Source: Paenibacillus timonensis (GTDB lineage Bacteria; Bacillota; Bacilli; Paenibacillales; Paenibacillaceae). Taken from it: a stretch of DNA of 64,000 bases. Below, in pieces: positions 46,660 through 55,729 of this stretch (the stretch's first letter is position 1; each line of letters begins with the position of its first letter). The translations under genes were made by a program, and so were the position numbers. The notes beneath the pieces were generated by a model that did no database searches, was not told where the DNA came from, and saw nothing but the letters and a program-made list of their open reading frames with translations. The stretch covers positions 186,001 to 250,000 of the forward strand of contig NZ_WNZY01000004.1 of assembly GCF_009725205.1 (NCBI RefSeq), read 5' to 3'.

Positions 46660-47535
46660 ATGGATCTTCTCCCGCTCAAAAGTAATTTAACCCCCTCCCA
46701 CAACGAACTTTTGCCGCTGTCCGTATATACGGTCGGAACGGAAATCCAGCCGCCACTCACGCGGATGAAGGGATTTTCGGCGCACCAGCTATTCTTGACC
46801 CTATCCGGGGCAGGACAATTTCGTCGGCTGAACGTCGACAAGGACAAATGGGACATCCTTCATCCAGGCCAACTGCTCTTCATCCCCGCCGGCTGCGCCC
46901 ATGAGTATATGCCTTACGGGGAACAGCCCTGGTTCGTCGGGTATGTCACGCTGCTGGAAAACTTCGGCGAGGTGTTGAGCCGATGGGGCTTTGGGAGTAC
47001 GCCTCGGCTGCTGCAACTGTCGGATGTCTCCCTATTTACGGACCGACTGTTAGCCATCTGGCAACGATCCGGTAACGATCATGACCCTTGGCAAACGACC
47101 GAATTACTGTATTCGCTACTGCTGGCGATCCTAAAGGATACGTCGGGGCAAACAAGCTTACGGACCGATGCTGCCGTCCCACCGGTACAGCCGGTTGCAC
47201 CTGCTGCCTCCTACCGGGCATCGGTCGTGGAGGTCGCGGTCCGCTTCCTGCACGACCACTTGAACCGGCCGATCACCATTGCCGGGTTGGCGGGCCATGT
47301 CGGCTATTCGCAAAAACAGTTGACCCGGTTGTTCCGGCAATCGATGGGATTAACGCCGCTGCAGTATCTCCATCAGATCCGGCTGAAAACGGCCCGGCAT
47401 CTGCTGCTCGAGCATCCCGACATGACGATCCGCCAAGCGGCCGCCTATGTCGGCTTAGAGCCGGTTTATTTTGCCCGGCTATACAAACGTGAGTTCCGCC
47501 GCCTGCCATCGGAGGAGCTTCGCGAGGGGCGGTAG
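46660..47535 (+). CDS. AraC-family regulator with cupin sensor
   Basis: A 291-residue soluble regulator. The N-terminal cupin-like sugar-binding half contains LSGAGQFRRL and HPGQLLFIPAGCAHEYMP. The C-terminal half has two helix-turn-helix motifs, ITIAGLAGHVGYSQKQLTRL and AAAYVGLEPVYFARLYK. The ATG at 46660 is chosen, seven bases after GGAGGA; an ATG at 46645 has a poorly spaced site. It is divergent from the beta-galactosidase gene and probably activates it in the presence of a galactoside. Confidence 0.9.
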   Translation: MDLLPLKSNLTPSHNELLPLSVYTVGTEIQPPLTRMKGFSAHQLFLTLSGAGQFRRLNVDKDKWDILHPGQLLFIPAGCAHEYMPYGEQPWFVGYVTLLENFGEVLSRWGFGSTPRLLQLSDVSLFTDRLLAIWQRSGNDHDPWQTTELLYSLLLAILKDTSGQTSLRTDAAVPPVQPVAPAASYRASVVEVAVRFLHDHLNRPITIAGLAGHVGYSQKQLTRLFRQSMGLTPLQYLHQIRLKTARHLLLEHPDMTIRQAAAYVGLEPVYFARLYKREFRRLPSEELREGR

Positions 47536-47561
47536 GTGGCCTCACCGGCCGGGAGTTGCCC

Positions 47562-48482
47562 CTACTGCGCGGAACGTACCAGATGCCTTGAGATGAATTC
47601 CGGCCAAGCAGCCCGCATTTCCGCGGTTTCCATATGACCGCCGCCGGTGATGACGGTCTGCCAATGGTCCGGCTTCCCGGCGGCCGCATAAGCTTCGCGC
47701 AAGCCTTGATCCAGCAGTTGCACCCCTTCGAACGGACATAACCGGTCGTTTCGACCGACGAGGCTCATGCGGGGACGGGGGACGATCAGCTTTTGAATCT
47801 CTAAAGTCGTAAAATGTTTCAGCAACCCAGGGATATAATAATAAAACCCGTGATGCTCCAAGCCGCGCCTAGCGACCAAGGTTTCTGCATCGACCTGCCC
47901 GCAGAGGTCGACCACGACGCCAACCCGCTCATCAAGCGCCGCCAGCCACCAAGACATCAGCCCCCCCATGGACATGCCCATCGTTCCGATTCGCGAAGCA
48001 TCCACGTCGCTACGCGTGCACAAATAATCGATCAAGCGGTGGTTATCATAAAGCATCATGCCCCATAGCGAGCGTCCGTTCCATAACATCTCCTTCACAA
48101 GCTCCCCCTCGGTTCTGCCGCTGCGCTCATTGAAGGCCCACATATCGATGCAGCAAACGGCGCAGCCCAATCCGGTCAATACCTTGGCAAATGAAGGCTC
48201 TTGAAGGTAAGCGCTGCTGCGAATCATCTCCTTGCGGCCGTTACCATAATTTCCTCCATGGGAATGGTTAAACACGATCAGCGGGAAAGGTCCCTCCCCT
48301 TCCACTGGCTTGGCAAAATACGCCGGTACAAGCTCCATTCCGTTCAAATCCAGCAGCAACGTCTCCAGCATAACCCCGTCGAGCACCTCCTGCTTCAGCA
48401 GGCGGGCAGATACCGGTCGCTCGAAGGAGGGCAATTCCCCGAGCGCTTTCCACAATTTCGACCGATGTTCCTTTACGCCCAT
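47562..48482 (-). CDS. Dienelactone-hydrolase-like alpha/beta hydrolase (putative acetyl esterase)
   Basis: A 306-residue alpha/beta hydrolase without a signal peptide. The nucleophile elbow is GTMGMSMGG. HSHGG precedes the oxyanion region, and the likely catalytic histidine is in TGGGHMETA. The size and order fit the dienelactone hydrolase/acetyl-xylan esterase-like group. GGAGGG precedes the ATG. It is divergent from the LacI regulator and uxaBA, and the shared gap holds copies of the regulator's candidate operator, so it may remove acetyl or methyl groups from imported pectic fragments. The substrate is inferred only. Confidence 0.78.
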   Translation of the reverse strand: MGVKEHRSKLWKALGELPSFERPVSARLLKQEVLDGVMLETLLLDLNGMELVPAYFAKPVEGEGPFPLIVFNHSHGGNYGNGRKEMIRSSAYLQEPSFAKVLTGLGCAVCCIDMWAFNERSGRTEGELVKEMLWNGRSLWGMMLYDNHRLIDYLCTRSDVDASRIGTMGMSMGGLMSWWLAALDERVGVVVDLCGQVDAETLVARRGLEHHGFYYYIPGLLKHFTTLEIQKLIVPRPRMSLVGRNDRLCPFEGVQLLDQGLREAYAAAGKPDHWQTVITGGGHMETAEMRAAWPEFISRHLVRSAQ

Positions 48483-48552
48483 TACAGCTCATCCCTCCGA
48501 TCATTTTACTCCCGATTATAGCGCTTTCATCGCCCTGCAGGCAATTTATATT

Positions 48553-48621
48553 TTCACGTGTGCATAGCTTGTTTTCCTTGACTATTTGGAGAATTATGAA
48601 TTAAAATGTAAACGTGAAAAT
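48553..48621. promoter_or_regulatory. LacI promoter flanked by two operator-like sites
   Basis: TTGACT (48578) and TAAAAT (48602-48607) form a promoter with 18-base spacing. TTCACGTGTGCATA lies upstream (48553-48566) and TGTAAACGTGAAAA directly after the -10 (48607-48620). The first is identical over 14 bases to a site before uxaB. This suggests autoregulation, with possible looping, and control of the divergent esterase. Confidence 0.62.
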
Positions 48622-48653
48622 AACCAGTGACTTCCTACGAAAGATGAGGTTCT

Positions 48654-49670
48654 ATGATTACGATCAAAGACATTGCTCGCGTGGCCGGCGTGTCTCACAC
48701 CACGGTGTCCCGGGCGCTGAACGGCAGCCCGCTGATTAAGCCGGAGACGCGGGACAAAATCGAAAAAATCGCCGCCGAAATGAACTATATCCCGAATGTC
48801 AGCGCCAAAAGTTTGGTGATGAAGAAGACGTACACGATCGGATTGTTTTTCTCAAGCATCGATCAAGGAACGTCCGCCAGCTTTCTCGTCGATGCGATCA
48901 AAGGCATACACCATTCGCTGGATGAGAACTACAGCTTAACCGTACACGGGATTGACGGCATCCGCCACTTAGAGGGCATTTCACCACACCGCTTCGACGG
49001 TATTCTGGTCATGAGCCAAAGCGATGCGGACAATGCGTTCATCTACCATGTCAAGAAGGCCGGAATTCCGCTTGTCGTCCTGAACCGCCATCTGGACGAT
49101 CCCGGCATCGCCAACGTCGTGGCGAACGACCGCGAAGGCGTACGGGAGGCGATCGACTATGCGATCGGCCGCGGCCATCGCCGTTTGGCGATTATGGAAG
49201 GCAAAGCGGGCTTTCGATCGGCGGCCGAACGGAAGCAAGGTTTCCTGGAAAGCTTGCTCGCCCATGGCCTCTCCCTTCCCGCCGAGTATCAAACGGTCGG
49301 AGATTACAGCATCGACAGCGGATACCGGACGATGAATTCGCTGCTGGATCTGCCCGAACCGCCAACCCTGGTATTTTGTGCGAACGATGATATGGCGATC
49401 GGGGCCATGAACGCCTGCTTCGCTCGCGGGGTGAGCGTGCCGGATCAGGTGTCCTTGATCGGATTTGACGATATCGTATTCGCCAGCTATACGAATCCGG
49501 CCATGACGACGATCCGCAAACCGGTCGCCGATATCAGCGAGCTCGGCACCCGGAAGCTGATCGAGCTGATGAAGCCTCCGGGACCGGACCAAACGGATGC
49601 CGATCAACCGGGCGAGACGCTCTTCGTCCCAACGACGCTGATGATCCGACAGTCGGTAGCCGGGATTTAA
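48654..49670 (+). CDS. LacI-family regulator of uronate catabolism (putative)
   Basis: A 338-residue LacI-type repressor. The helix-turn-helix is TIKDIARVAGVSHTTVSRAL, with the hinge helix around NVSAKSLV. The periplasmic-binding-like effector domain has IGLFFSSID, FDGILVMSQSDAD and VSLIGFDDIVFASYTNPAMT. It precedes uxaB by 141 bases in the same direction, and both genes have a CACGTG-centred site, so it probably represses itself and uxaBA until a uronate signal binds. This makes it a functional analogue of ExuR/UxuR-type regulators. The effector is not known. Confidence 0.9.
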   Translation: MITIKDIARVAGVSHTTVSRALNGSPLIKPETRDKIEKIAAEMNYIPNVSAKSLVMKKTYTIGLFFSSIDQGTSASFLVDAIKGIHHSLDENYSLTVHGIDGIRHLEGISPHRFDGILVMSQSDADNAFIYHVKKAGIPLVVLNRHLDDPGIANVVANDREGVREAIDYAIGRGHRRLAIMEGKAGFRSAAERKQGFLESLLAHGLSLPAEYQTVGDYSIDSGYRTMNSLLDLPEPPTLVFCANDDMAIGAMNACFARGVSVPDQVSLIGFDDIVFASYTNPAMTTIRKPVADISELGTRKLIELMKPPGPDQTDADQPGETLFVPTTLMIRQSVAGI

Positions 49671-49684
49671 GCTCAGCCGGTTGA

Positions 49685-49718
49685 CGCCGAATTACAGTAA
49701 TTTTTCGAGAATTCGGCG
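49685..49718 (+). terminator. Hairpin after the LacI gene
   Basis: CGCCGAATT pairs with AATTCGGCG around a 16-base loop, 15 bases after the stop. There is no clean T-run after it, so termination may be partial and uxaBA may also be read from the LacI promoter. Confidence 0.45.
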
Positions 49719-49767
49719 CATTCGCGGCCCTTAGCTGCAACCCGGTTACATCTCTTTTGTCTCATTT

Positions 49768-49781
49768 TGTTCACGTGTGCA
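49768..49781 (+). promoter_or_regulatory. CACGTG-centred operator candidate before uxaB
   Basis: TGTTCACGTGTGCA is an imperfect palindrome centred on CACGTG, 31 bases before the uxaB start. Fourteen bases beginning TTCACG are identical to the site before the LacI gene. It overlaps a possible -10 with an extended TG (TGCATACAT). Confidence 0.6.
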
Positions 49782-49811
49782 TACATTCCTAATAGAGGAG
49801 TCGAGGAGCCA

Positions 49812-51260
49812 ATGGATACGCAGCTTCCGCTTTATCCGCTCTTATCCCGAACCTTATTCCCCGAATTGCCCGCTTACCCGGAACGAATGATTCAGTTCGG
49901 CGAAGGCAATTTCATGCGCGCCTTCACCGCCTGGCAGGTCCAGCAGATGAATCGGCAAGGACGTTTTCAAGGCAGCTTGGTGATGATCAAGCCGCAAGGA
50001 AGTCCGGTATCCGAACATTATGCCAAGCAAGATCATCTTTATACGGTGCTCATGAACGGAATCGCGGAGCAGCAAATCGTCCGCGAGCACGAGATCATTA
50101 GCTCCGTCAGCCGGTTGATCAGCCCGTACACCGAATATGAACAATTCCTCGCCCTGGCGGAGCAGGACTCTCTGGAATTCATCACCTCGAACACAACCGA
50201 GGCCGGCATCGCCTACAACCCGGAAGACCGCTTAACGGATGCACCACAGCGCAGCTTCCCCGGCAAGCTGACCGCCCTGCTCTATCGCCGTTATCAGTTG
50301 GGGAAGGCGGGATTTACGATCATCCCTTGTGAGCTGATCGACCGTAATGGCGAGAAGCTGCGCCAAATCGTACTGCGTTACGCCGCGGAGTGGAATTTGG
50401 GCAACGGGTTCACGGAATGGCTCGAACGGGATAATACGTTTTGCTGCAGCCTCGTAGACCGCATCGTCCCTGGATTTCCGCAGGAAAAAGCGGATCATTG
50501 GGAGCGGGAGCTCGGCTATCGAGACCGCCTGATGGTAACCGCTGAACCATACCTGCTGTGGGTCATCGAAGGCCCGGATTGGCTGCCTGAACGGCTGCCG
50601 CTGGCCGAGGCGAGACTGAACGTTATTTTCACGGAAGATTTACGCCCGTACCGGGAGCAAAAGGTCCATCTGCTGAACGGCCCTCACACGGCGATGGCCG
50701 CTTTGGGCTTACTAGCCGGCCTGGAAACCGTCGAGGAAGTGATGAACGACGAGGATTTATCCGTATTTGTACGGGAGTTGATGGAAGAGGAGATTCTTCC
50801 GATGTTGGATTTGCCTAAGGCAGGGCTGCTGGCTTATGCCCAGGCCGTACGGGAACGATTCATGAACCCCTTCATCCGGCACGAGTTGGCTTCGATCTCG
50901 CTGAACAGCATCGCCAAATTCCAGACCCGGCTGCTGCCCGTTCTCCTGCGTTACCGGCGGGAACGCGGCGAGCTTCCGAAGCGGATCGCCCTTGCTTATG
51001 CCGCGTTGTTAGTCGGCTACCGGGGCGACCGGCTGGAGCGGAAGGACAGCCCCGACGTGCTTGCGCTCTTCGATCAGGCCTGGGCACAGCCCGCAGTAGT
51101 GATTCCGACCCTTTTACGGGATGTCCAGTTATGGGGCGAGGATTTGTCCGACGTACCCGAGCTTGCCGCGTCCCTGGAGCAATATGTCCGAAAGCTGGAC
51201 GCGTTTGGTGCCCGAGCCACGTTACAATGGATAGGAGGCGGCAGCCCATGCGGCGATTAA
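49812..51260 (+). CDS. uxaB: Tagaturonate reductase (altronate oxidoreductase)
   Basis: A 482-residue NAD-dependent enzyme of the mannitol dehydrogenase family. It reduces D-tagaturonate to D-altronate in galacturonate catabolism. RMIQFGEGNFMRAFTAWQV is the nucleotide-binding start of UxaB, with EFITSNTTEAGI, GFTIIPCELIDRNG and the catalytic lysine region REQKVHLLNGPHTAMA. The ATG at 49812 follows GAGGAG; the frame opens 15 codons earlier without a site. It overlaps uxaA by 13 bases, forming an operon. UxaC and the kdg genes are not in the window. Confidence 0.94.
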   Translation: MDTQLPLYPLLSRTLFPELPAYPERMIQFGEGNFMRAFTAWQVQQMNRQGRFQGSLVMIKPQGSPVSEHYAKQDHLYTVLMNGIAEQQIVREHEIISSVSRLISPYTEYEQFLALAEQDSLEFITSNTTEAGIAYNPEDRLTDAPQRSFPGKLTALLYRRYQLGKAGFTIIPCELIDRNGEKLRQIVLRYAAEWNLGNGFTEWLERDNTFCCSLVDRIVPGFPQEKADHWERELGYRDRLMVTAEPYLLWVIEGPDWLPERLPLAEARLNVIFTEDLRPYREQKVHLLNGPHTAMAALGLLAGLETVEEVMNDEDLSVFVRELMEEEILPMLDLPKAGLLAYAQAVRERFMNPFIRHELASISLNSIAKFQTRLLPVLLRYRRERGELPKRIALAYAALLVGYRGDRLERKDSPDVLALFDQAWAQPAVVIPTLLRDVQLWGEDLSDVPELAASLEQYVRKLDAFGARATLQWIGGGSPCGD

Positions 51261-52735
51261 TGAGAATGAATTCGCGCGACAATGTCGCGGTAGCCTTACG
51301 GCCCATCGAAGCTGGCGAGGGGATCCAGTGGGACGATCTGATCGTTGAAGCCAAGCAAGACATTCCTCAAGGTCACAAAATCGCGCTACACGATATCCCC
51401 GCCGGTTCGGCTGTCACCAAATACGGCTACCCCATCGGTCATGCCGTAACAGCGATCGCTCGAGGCGAATGGGTGCATATGCATAATGTGAAAACGAATC
51501 TGGCCGGCGAGGAGCAGTACGAATATCAACCCGACTTGCATCCCGTGATTTACCCGAAACGCCCGCTGACGTTTCAAGGGTATCGCCGGGCTAACGGGAA
51601 AACAGGCATTCGGAATGATCTGTACATTGTGCCGACCGTCGGCTGCGTAAACGGGATAGCCGAGCAGATGATCGGCGCTTTTAAAGCGGAGCATCCGGAC
51701 CTCGGTCCCTTCGACAATATCACCGTGCTCAAGCACCCCTACGGCTGCTCGCAGCTAGGCGAAGACCACCTCATGACGCGCAGCATTCTCGCAGACGCCG
51801 TACTGCATCCCAATGCGGGCGGCGTGCTGGTGTTCGGCCTAGGCTGCGAGAACAACATCGTTGCCGAGTTCCGCCAGCGCCTGGGCGATTACGACGAGCA
51901 ACGCGTCAAATTCCTCGTCGCCCAGGAGGTCGAAGACGAGCTGGAGGCGGGGCTGGCGCTGCTCGACGAACTCGTCGAGGCGGCCCAGAACGACCGCCGG
52001 GAGCCGGTGCCGCTCAGTGAGCTGAACGTTGGGCTGAAGTGCGGCGGCTCCGACGGTTTTTCCGGAATTACGGCGAATCCGCTGCTCGGTGCTTTCTCCG
52101 ATTTCCTTATTTCCCAAGGTGGCTCTACCATCCTAACCGAGGTGCCCGAAATGTTTGGGGCCGAACAGATGCTGATGGCCCGCGCCGAGAGCCAAGCGGT
52201 ATTTGAACAAATCGTCGGCCTCATTAATGATTTTAAGCGATATTTCTTATCCTACGGCGAACCTGTCTATGAAAATCCATCGCCCGGCAACAAGGCTGGC
52301 GGCATCAGCACACTGGAGGACAAATCGCTGGGCTGCACGCAAAAAGCCGGGACTGCCCCGGTGGTCGACGTGCTGAAATACGGCGAGAAGTTGCGCAAGA
52401 AGGGGCTAAGCCTCCTGCAAGCGCCGGGCAACGACCTGGTGGCCTCCTCTGCGCTAGCCGCCGCCGACTGTCAGTTGGTCCTCTTTACGACCGGTCGCGG
52501 TACCCCGTTCGGCAGCTTCGTCCCCACGGTAAAAGTCGCCACGAACAATGAACTGTTCAACCGCAAGCAGCATTGGATGGACTTCAACGCGGGCACCTTG
52601 CTGGATACGCCAATGGAGGATGTGCTGGAGAAGTTTATCGCTTATGTTATCGCGGTGGCGAGCGGGCAGAAAACTCGGAACGAACAGAACGAAGTACGTG
52701 AGTTGGCGATTTTCAAAACCGGGGTTACGTTATAG
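51248..52735 (+). CDS. uxaA: Altronate dehydratase
   Basis: A 495-residue enzyme that dehydrates D-altronate to 2-keto-3-deoxygluconate. The N-terminal SAF domain (about residues 8-85) contains VALRPIEAGE and DIPAGSAVTKYGYPIGHA. The catalytic part has YIVPTVGCVNG, HPYGCSQLGED, GLGCENN and LKCGGSDGFSGITANP with cysteines that serve iron or iron-sulfur binding, and ends with TGRGTPFGSFVPTVKVATN. The ATG at 51248 follows GGAGG inside the end of uxaB. A strong terminator follows. Confidence 0.95.
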   Translation: MRRLMRMNSRDNVAVALRPIEAGEGIQWDDLIVEAKQDIPQGHKIALHDIPAGSAVTKYGYPIGHAVTAIARGEWVHMHNVKTNLAGEEQYEYQPDLHPVIYPKRPLTFQGYRRANGKTGIRNDLYIVPTVGCVNGIAEQMIGAFKAEHPDLGPFDNITVLKHPYGCSQLGEDHLMTRSILADAVLHPNAGGVLVFGLGCENNIVAEFRQRLGDYDEQRVKFLVAQEVEDELEAGLALLDELVEAAQNDRREPVPLSELNVGLKCGGSDGFSGITANPLLGAFSDFLISQGGSTILTEVPEMFGAEQMLMARAESQAVFEQIVGLINDFKRYFLSYGEPVYENPSPGNKAGGISTLEDKSLGCTQKAGTAPVVDVLKYGEKLRKKGLSLLQAPGNDLVASSALAAADCQLVLFTTGRGTPFGSFVPTVKVATNNELFNRKQHWMDFNAGTLLDTPMEDVLEKFIAYVIAVASGQKTRNEQNEVRELAIFKTGVTL

Positions 52736-52762
52736 AAACGTAAGGGAACCAATCTAGCAAGA

Positions 52763-52801
52763 ACGGCCGGCATTGGAGAGTTTCCTCTCAATACCGGCCG
52801 T
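52763..52801. terminator. Terminator between uxaA and the PAS gene
   Basis: ACGGCCGG(C)ATTG(G)AGAG pairs with CTCTCAAT(A)CCGGCCGT. Two convergent genes meet here. The T-rich tail on the plus strand is short. Confidence 0.75.
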
Positions 52802-52803
52802 AT

Positions 52804-53223
52804 TTACTTGACGCCAATCTTTCGAGAGGTCATCACAATATTGCCAATCTTTCCTTCAGGATCGTAAATCGGAGAACAGACCGTCTCTACCCGAATCCAA
52901 CGATGGGTTCGATAACGCATTCTCAGCTGAAGCGAGACGGATTCTTTTTTCGCCATCATGATCTCGGTAGCGTAAATAAATTTCGCGATATCTTCAGAAT
53001 ACATGAAGTCAAACACGCTGTTCCTTATGTAGGTATTGGACTCTTGACCATAAGTCCGTCGATGGGACGGAGATGCAAACAGGATCGTTCCCTTCAGATC
53101 AAGCAGCTTTATCGTCACTCGAGAATTTTCAGTCACTTGACTCCATTCTGCCAACTCGCTGCTCCCCTTGTTCGGCATTAGCGAAGCGACATCGTCGACA
53201 ATTAAGATATTTGCCACATGCAT
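52804..53223 (-). CDS. Small PAS-domain protein with receiver-like N-terminal strand
   Basis: A 139-residue soluble protein. Residues about 25-139 form a PAS/PAC sensor (IKLLDLKGTILFASPSHRR, then the PAC part RYRTHRWIRVETVCSPIYD and GNIVMTSRKI). The first 12 residues, ANILIVDDVASLM, read like the first strand of a response-regulator receiver, with the acidic pair, but the rest of that domain is absent. GGAGG places the start before this strand. It is last in the operon with CheW, chemoreceptor, kinase and regulator, and no output domain is present, so it may bind a partner. Confidence 0.8.
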   Translation of the reverse strand: MHVANILIVDDVASLMPNKGSSELAEWSQVTENSRVTIKLLDLKGTILFASPSHRRTYGQESNTYIRNSVFDFMYSEDIAKFIYATEIMMAKKESVSLQLRMRYRTHRWIRVETVCSPIYDPEGKIGNIVMTSRKIGVK

Positions 53224-53269
53224 GCCTCCTCATTCCCATGGCTGCAAATCCAAGCGCTAGCGATCAGAC

Positions 53270-53686
53270 CTACACCAACATCCGGTTAAATTTCAATATC
53301 CCGACCAGCGCCTGATCTGAAATCCCGATCGCGATAAAAGTGACACCGCCTGCCTCTCGAGTATCGGGCATAGGCTGAACCTGATCAAACACCGCCACTT
53401 TATTCACCCGATCCACCAGGATGCCAACATCCTCATTGTCCTGCCGGATAATGAGAATGCGAGCATGTTTCGAAAGCGGCTCCTCGCACAAGCCTAGAGC
53501 ATAGCTTAAGCTTATCACCGGAATGATACGTTCCCTCAGTTGAATCACGCCTTTGACATAGGGGTGCGCATTAGGCAAAGCGCTGATTTCCTGCAGTTTG
53601 ATGATTTCCTGGACGTCGGAAATATGAACAGCATATGGATTTTGCCCCACCTCAAACTGGATGAACTGCTCTCGTCCGTATCCCAA
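53270..53686 (-). CDS. CheW-like chemotaxis coupling protein
   Basis: A 138-residue CheW-like domain. FIQFEVGQNPYAVHISDVQE, then PYVKGVIQLRERIIPVISLSY and ILIIRQDNEDVGILVDRVNKV, follow the CheW beta-barrel. CheW couples chemoreceptors to the kinase CheA. The start codon chosen is TTG at 53686, behind GGAAGGAAGG; a GTG at 53716 is possible. It lies 64 bases after the chemoreceptor gene. No cheA is in the window, so it would use a kinase encoded elsewhere or form an accessory array. Confidence 0.88.
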   Translation of the reverse strand: MGYGREQFIQFEVGQNPYAVHISDVQEIIKLQEISALPNAHPYVKGVIQLRERIIPVISLSYALGLCEEPLSKHARILIIRQDNEDVGILVDRVNKVAVFDQVQPMPDTREAGGVTFIAIGISDQALVGILKFNRMLV

Positions 53687-53750
53687 AACGTCACCTTCCT
53701 TCCGCCTTGCTCTCACGTCTACAATCCAGATTCCTCTTGTTCCAATCAGA

Positions 53751-55622
53751 TTATTTCAGCTTGAAAATAGATACCTGATCGTGGAGCTCTTCGGCGATTT
53801 TGGCTAACGACTGGGTCGTTGCCGCCATCTCTTGCGAAGCAGCCGCCGCTTCTTCGCTGGCTGCTGAGATAGTTTCGATGCTGCCAAGCACATCCTTGGA
53901 TTGAGCCGCTTGCTGCTCGCTGGCGGCAGCAATTTCGTTCACTTTCTCGGCCGAAAGGTTGACCATCTCCACGATATGGGTGAACGCCTCTCTAATTTTG
54001 GCCGTCTTCTCGACTGCATCGGATACCGATTTGACGCTGAGCCCGGTATTGGTTTGCATGGCTTTAATGATCGTGGTAATCTGTTTGGTCGCTTCTCCAC
54101 TTCGTTCGGCTAACTTACGGACTTCATCCGCCACGACGGCGAATCCGCGTCCCTGATCGCCCGCCCTGGCCGCTTCGATTGCCGCGTTGAGCGCCAATAA
54201 GTTCGTTTGCTCGGCGATATCGTCAATGACTTCAATAATATCGCCGATTTGACTGGAGTCCAATTCTAGGCGCGACATTTGTTCATTGACGGCTGTCATC
54301 CCTTCAATTGAATTTGTCACCACTTTGCCGCCCTCCTGGGCGATCCGCTCCGTTCTTCCGCTCATCTCGGATGCCTCTTCCGCATTCTCCGCCACGGACT
54401 CGATCGCGTTAGCCAATTCCTGGGTCAAATGATTGAGCGTCTGGGCTGAATGAGCCTGGTCCGCACTTCCGCTGGCAATCTCCTCGGTACTGGCAGAAAT
54501 TTGCTCCGCAGCAGCCGCAACTTGCTCCGAGGCCTCTGCAATTTTTAGCATTAGAGTACGCAAATCGTCGGTCATCCCTGCTAAATTTCTCCAAAGTTCG
54601 CCAATTTCGTCCTTTCGTTTCACTTTTCTATCGGATGGAGACAAGTCTCCCTGAGCTACACGCTTCAATTCGTTACTCACTGCAAATACCGGCTTGGCGA
54701 TCGTTCCGCTGACATAATAAGCTAACGCTACGATCGCGATCGCAGAAACAAACATGACGATGTTCATACTGCTTTGAATCGCTTTGGCGCTGGCCAGGAC
54801 AACATCCATGGGAATACCGAAGTATAATCCGTACCCTGTTTCAGCAATGGACGAGTAGGCAAGCAAGAAACTTTTACCGTCGTACTCATAGCTGTCCGTA
54901 CCTAACAGCTTGTTTCTTTTTTGCAGAAGCTCTGTCATCGTTGCGTCGAGCCCGGCTTCACCCACTGACTTCCCGATGAGTTCCCCAGTTGGGGCTGCCT
55001 GCAGCTTGCTATTCTGATCCACGAGGTAAATCTCTACCCGTTCGAGCCCCGCCGAATTCTCCGCTAGAAATGTGTTGACCAGGGATTCGAAATTCACCGA
55101 AGCAAACAGAATACCGGCAATTTGTCCGTTGTCGGCTTTGACAGGAGTAGCAACGACGACGATCCGATTGCCTGTCGTTAGTGAATTGAGAACTTCGGAA
55201 TAAGAAGATTGCCCTTTCATTCCATCTTGATAATAGACCCGGTCGCTGATACTGATTCCTGCGGAGGATTCATCCGAATAAGCCGTCACGATTCCGGCAG
55301 AGTTGGCAAAACCAACGCCCTCATACACGCCGTTTTGCCGTTGAATCTCCTTCAGGAATGGAGTTATCCGGAGTGGATCTGATGAACGCAACACTTCCGT
55401 AGCAGCGGAAAGTTCAATCTCGCCCATGCGGCGCTCAAGCCATTGGTTCATGCCCTGCGCTTTGCTATCGACCAAACTCAGCATGCTTTCTTTTTCTTTC
55501 TCGATTAATTTTTGAGAGCTCTGCTCATAGTTAAAGAGTGTGGTAAATATTAGCGGAATCAGAGAAACGATTAAAAACCAAAGTGTGATTTTCGTGCGGA
55601 TGCTGTAGATAAATCTCCTCAT
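53751..55622 (-). CDS. Methyl-accepting chemotaxis protein with double Cache sensor
   Basis: A 623-residue transmembrane receptor. Helices lie at about 11-28 and 285-305, with an extracellular dCache domain between ([44 protein letters not shown]). A HAMP linker follows, then the coiled-coil signalling domain with the hairpin tip [18 protein letters not shown] and [23 protein letters not shown] precedes the ATG. It lies 107 bases after the histidine kinase gene and 64 before cheW, so signals from an unknown small molecule should reach the chemotaxis machinery. Confidence 0.94.
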   Translation of the reverse strand: MRRFIYSIRTKITLWFLIVSLIPLIFTTLFNYEQSSQKLIEKEKESMLSLVDSKAQGMNQWLERRMGEIELSAATEVLRSSDPLRITPFLKEIQRQNGVYEGVGFANSAGIVTAYSDESSAGISISDRVYYQDGMKGQSSYSEVLNSLTTGNRIVVVATPVKADNGQIAGILFASVNFESLVNTFLAENSAGLERVEIYLVDQNSKLQAAPTGELIGKSVGEAGLDATMTELLQKRNKLLGTDSYEYDGKSFLLAYSSIAETGYGLYFGIPMDVVLASAKAIQSSMNIVMFVSAIAIVALAYYVSGTIAKPVFAVSNELKRVAQGDLSPSDRKVKRKDEIGELWRNLAGMTDDLRTLMLKIAEASEQVAAAAEQISASTEEIASGSADQAHSAQTLNHLTQELANAIESVAENAEEASEMSGRTERIAQEGGKVVTNSIEGMTAVNEQMSRLELDSSQIGDIIEVIDDIAEQTNLLALNAAIEAARAGDQGRGFAVVADEVRKLAERSGEATKQITTIIKAMQTNTGLSVKSVSDAVEKTAKIREAFTHIVEMVNLSAEKVNEIAAASEQQAAQSKDVLGSIETISAASEEAAAASQEMAATTQSLAKIAEELHDQVSIFKLK

Positions 55623-55729
55623 GGAATACCTCCGTTATATGTATCGAACTGTTATTGCGATTATCTCTTTATGCCAGTCCGTTTTCAATCGGGGAAACCA
55701 TTTAGGAAATCAGGAAAAACGTTCGAACT

